From the NCBI GenBank assembly GCA_011051475.1, contig DRLE01000078.1:1-6577 (forward strand): DNA of 6,577 bases. The letters run 5' to 3'. Both the position numbers and the translations under genes were made by a program. The notes under the pieces are model-generated. The model was not told the DNA's origin and ran no database searches. It was given only the letters and a program-made list of their open reading frames with translations. The stretch is from Gammaproteobacteria bacterium. Its GTDB lineage: Bacteria; Pseudomonadota; Gammaproteobacteria; SZUA-229. Position 1 is the stretch's first letter, and the number at the start of each line of letters is the position of its first letter. Positions 5,977 through 6,577 of the stretch are shown here, one piece after another.

Positions 5977-6577
5977 TTAATTCAGGTTGTCTTTAATCAG
6001 TTCGTAGGCCTTGCGGATTTCCTGGGTTTTTTCCGTGGCCAGCTGTATCATTTCCTCGGGCAGGCCCTTTGCTACCAGCTTGTCGGGGTGGTGCTGGCTC
6101 ATCAGGCGGCGGTAGGCTTTTTTCACCTCAGCCATCGAACTGCCTTTTTCCACGCCGAGAATCTTGTAGGCCTGGCCAAGGGTCAGTTTGTCACTGTCTG
6201 CGGCGGTTGCGCCACGGGCGAGATTGAACAGGTGTTCGATCTGTGCCCGGGAAACGCCCAGAACTTCGCCGATGGTATGGATAATGCGTTTCTCGCTGGC
6301 ATCCAGTTTTCCGTCCGATAGCGCCGTGGTAATCTGGATTTCGATGAACATCTGTATCAGGTTGCGACGGCCGTGGCACTCTTTCCTGAACTGCCGTAAT
6401 ACCTCGGTCAGGGGAAAGTCCGCAGACTTGCCCTGGTCGAAAAAGCCGATGGCGGCCTTGCGCTGCTCGGCGTTGAGCTGCATCTGATCCATAATGTTCT
6501 GCGCGGAACGGATTTCCTGTTTGCTGACACGACCGTCGGCCTTGGCGATATGGCCCATGACGGAAAAGGTGGTGGTG
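5977..6577 (-). CDS. djlA: DjlA-type membrane-anchored DnaJ co-chaperone, 5' truncated
   Basis: DjlA is an inner-membrane J-domain protein that stimulates the DnaK ATPase. The reading frame stays open to the window's right edge ('TTFSVMGHIAKADGRV'), matching the E. coli 'ATTFEVMGH' region. The ATG at 6558 is therefore internal, and the N-terminal TM segment lies outside. Counting from that methionine, residues 1-115 form a TerB-like helical domain ('IQMFIEIQITTALSDGKLDASEKRII'). Residues 128-193 form the C-terminal J domain, with the essential HPD at 157-159 followed by 'KLVAKGLPEEM'. The linker between them (114-127) is short and lacks the Gly/Gln-rich stretch of the E. coli protein. The gene ends in TAA at 5977-5979. 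The 106-residue gene follows after 27 nt and is probably in the same transcript. Identification is strong; the missing 5' end prevents checking the membrane anchor. Confidence 0.95.
   Translation of the reverse strand, partial: TTTFSVMGHIAKADGRVSKQEIRSAQNIMDQMQLNAEQRKAAIGFFDQGKSADFPLTEVLRQFRKECHGRRNLIQMFIEIQITTALSDGKLDASEKRIIHTIGEVLGVSRAQIEHLFNLARGATAADSDKLTLGQAYKILGVEKGSSMAEVKKAYRRLMSQHHPDKLVAKGLPEEMIQLATEKTQEIRKAYELIKDNLN

Overview
The window reads as a chromosomal segment of a Gammaproteobacterium. The best evidence is a close match, from memory, between the right-edge gene and Escherichia coli DjlA, including the 'HHPDKLVAKGLP' J-domain stretch. A membrane GGDEF/EAL protein and a proteobacterial-type peptide deformylase fit the same picture. 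Species cannot be named from this sequence. Both edges cut a gene: the 5' end of the first gene lies left of base 1, and the 5' end of djlA lies right of base 6577.

Layout: (1) 1-2394, plus strand: the C-terminal ~797 residues of a cyclic-di-GMP protein (partial dCache sensor, TM helix, HAMP, PAS, GGDEF, EAL). (2) 2357-4287, minus strand: a two-gene secretory operon. The upstream gene encodes an exported 213-residue protein of unknown function. It overlaps by ATGA a matrixin-like zinc metallopeptidase with a C-terminal hydrophobic tail. The peptidase gene overlaps the tail of gene 1 convergently by 38 bp. (3) 4359-4901, minus strand: peptide deformylase. (4) 5020-5424, plus strand, divergent from the deformylase: a small protein resembling the Xre/MbcA/ParS antitoxin family, with no toxin partner visible. 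(5) 5425-5628: a convergent intergenic region containing two 29-nt inverted repeat arms around an 86-nt spacer. (6) 5629-6577, minus strand: djlA (TerB-like plus J domain, 5' truncated), followed after 27 nt by a 106-residue acidic protein I do not recognise.

The genes do not form one pathway. The parts that look least described are the metallopeptidase/partner operon with a dyad near its predicted transcription start, the orphan antitoxin-like gene with a dyad in its upstream region, the inverted-repeat element, and the small gene after djlA. I see no CRISPR array, transposase, tRNA or rRNA. Apart from two inferred promoters, the regulatory sites listed are sequence-level candidates only.
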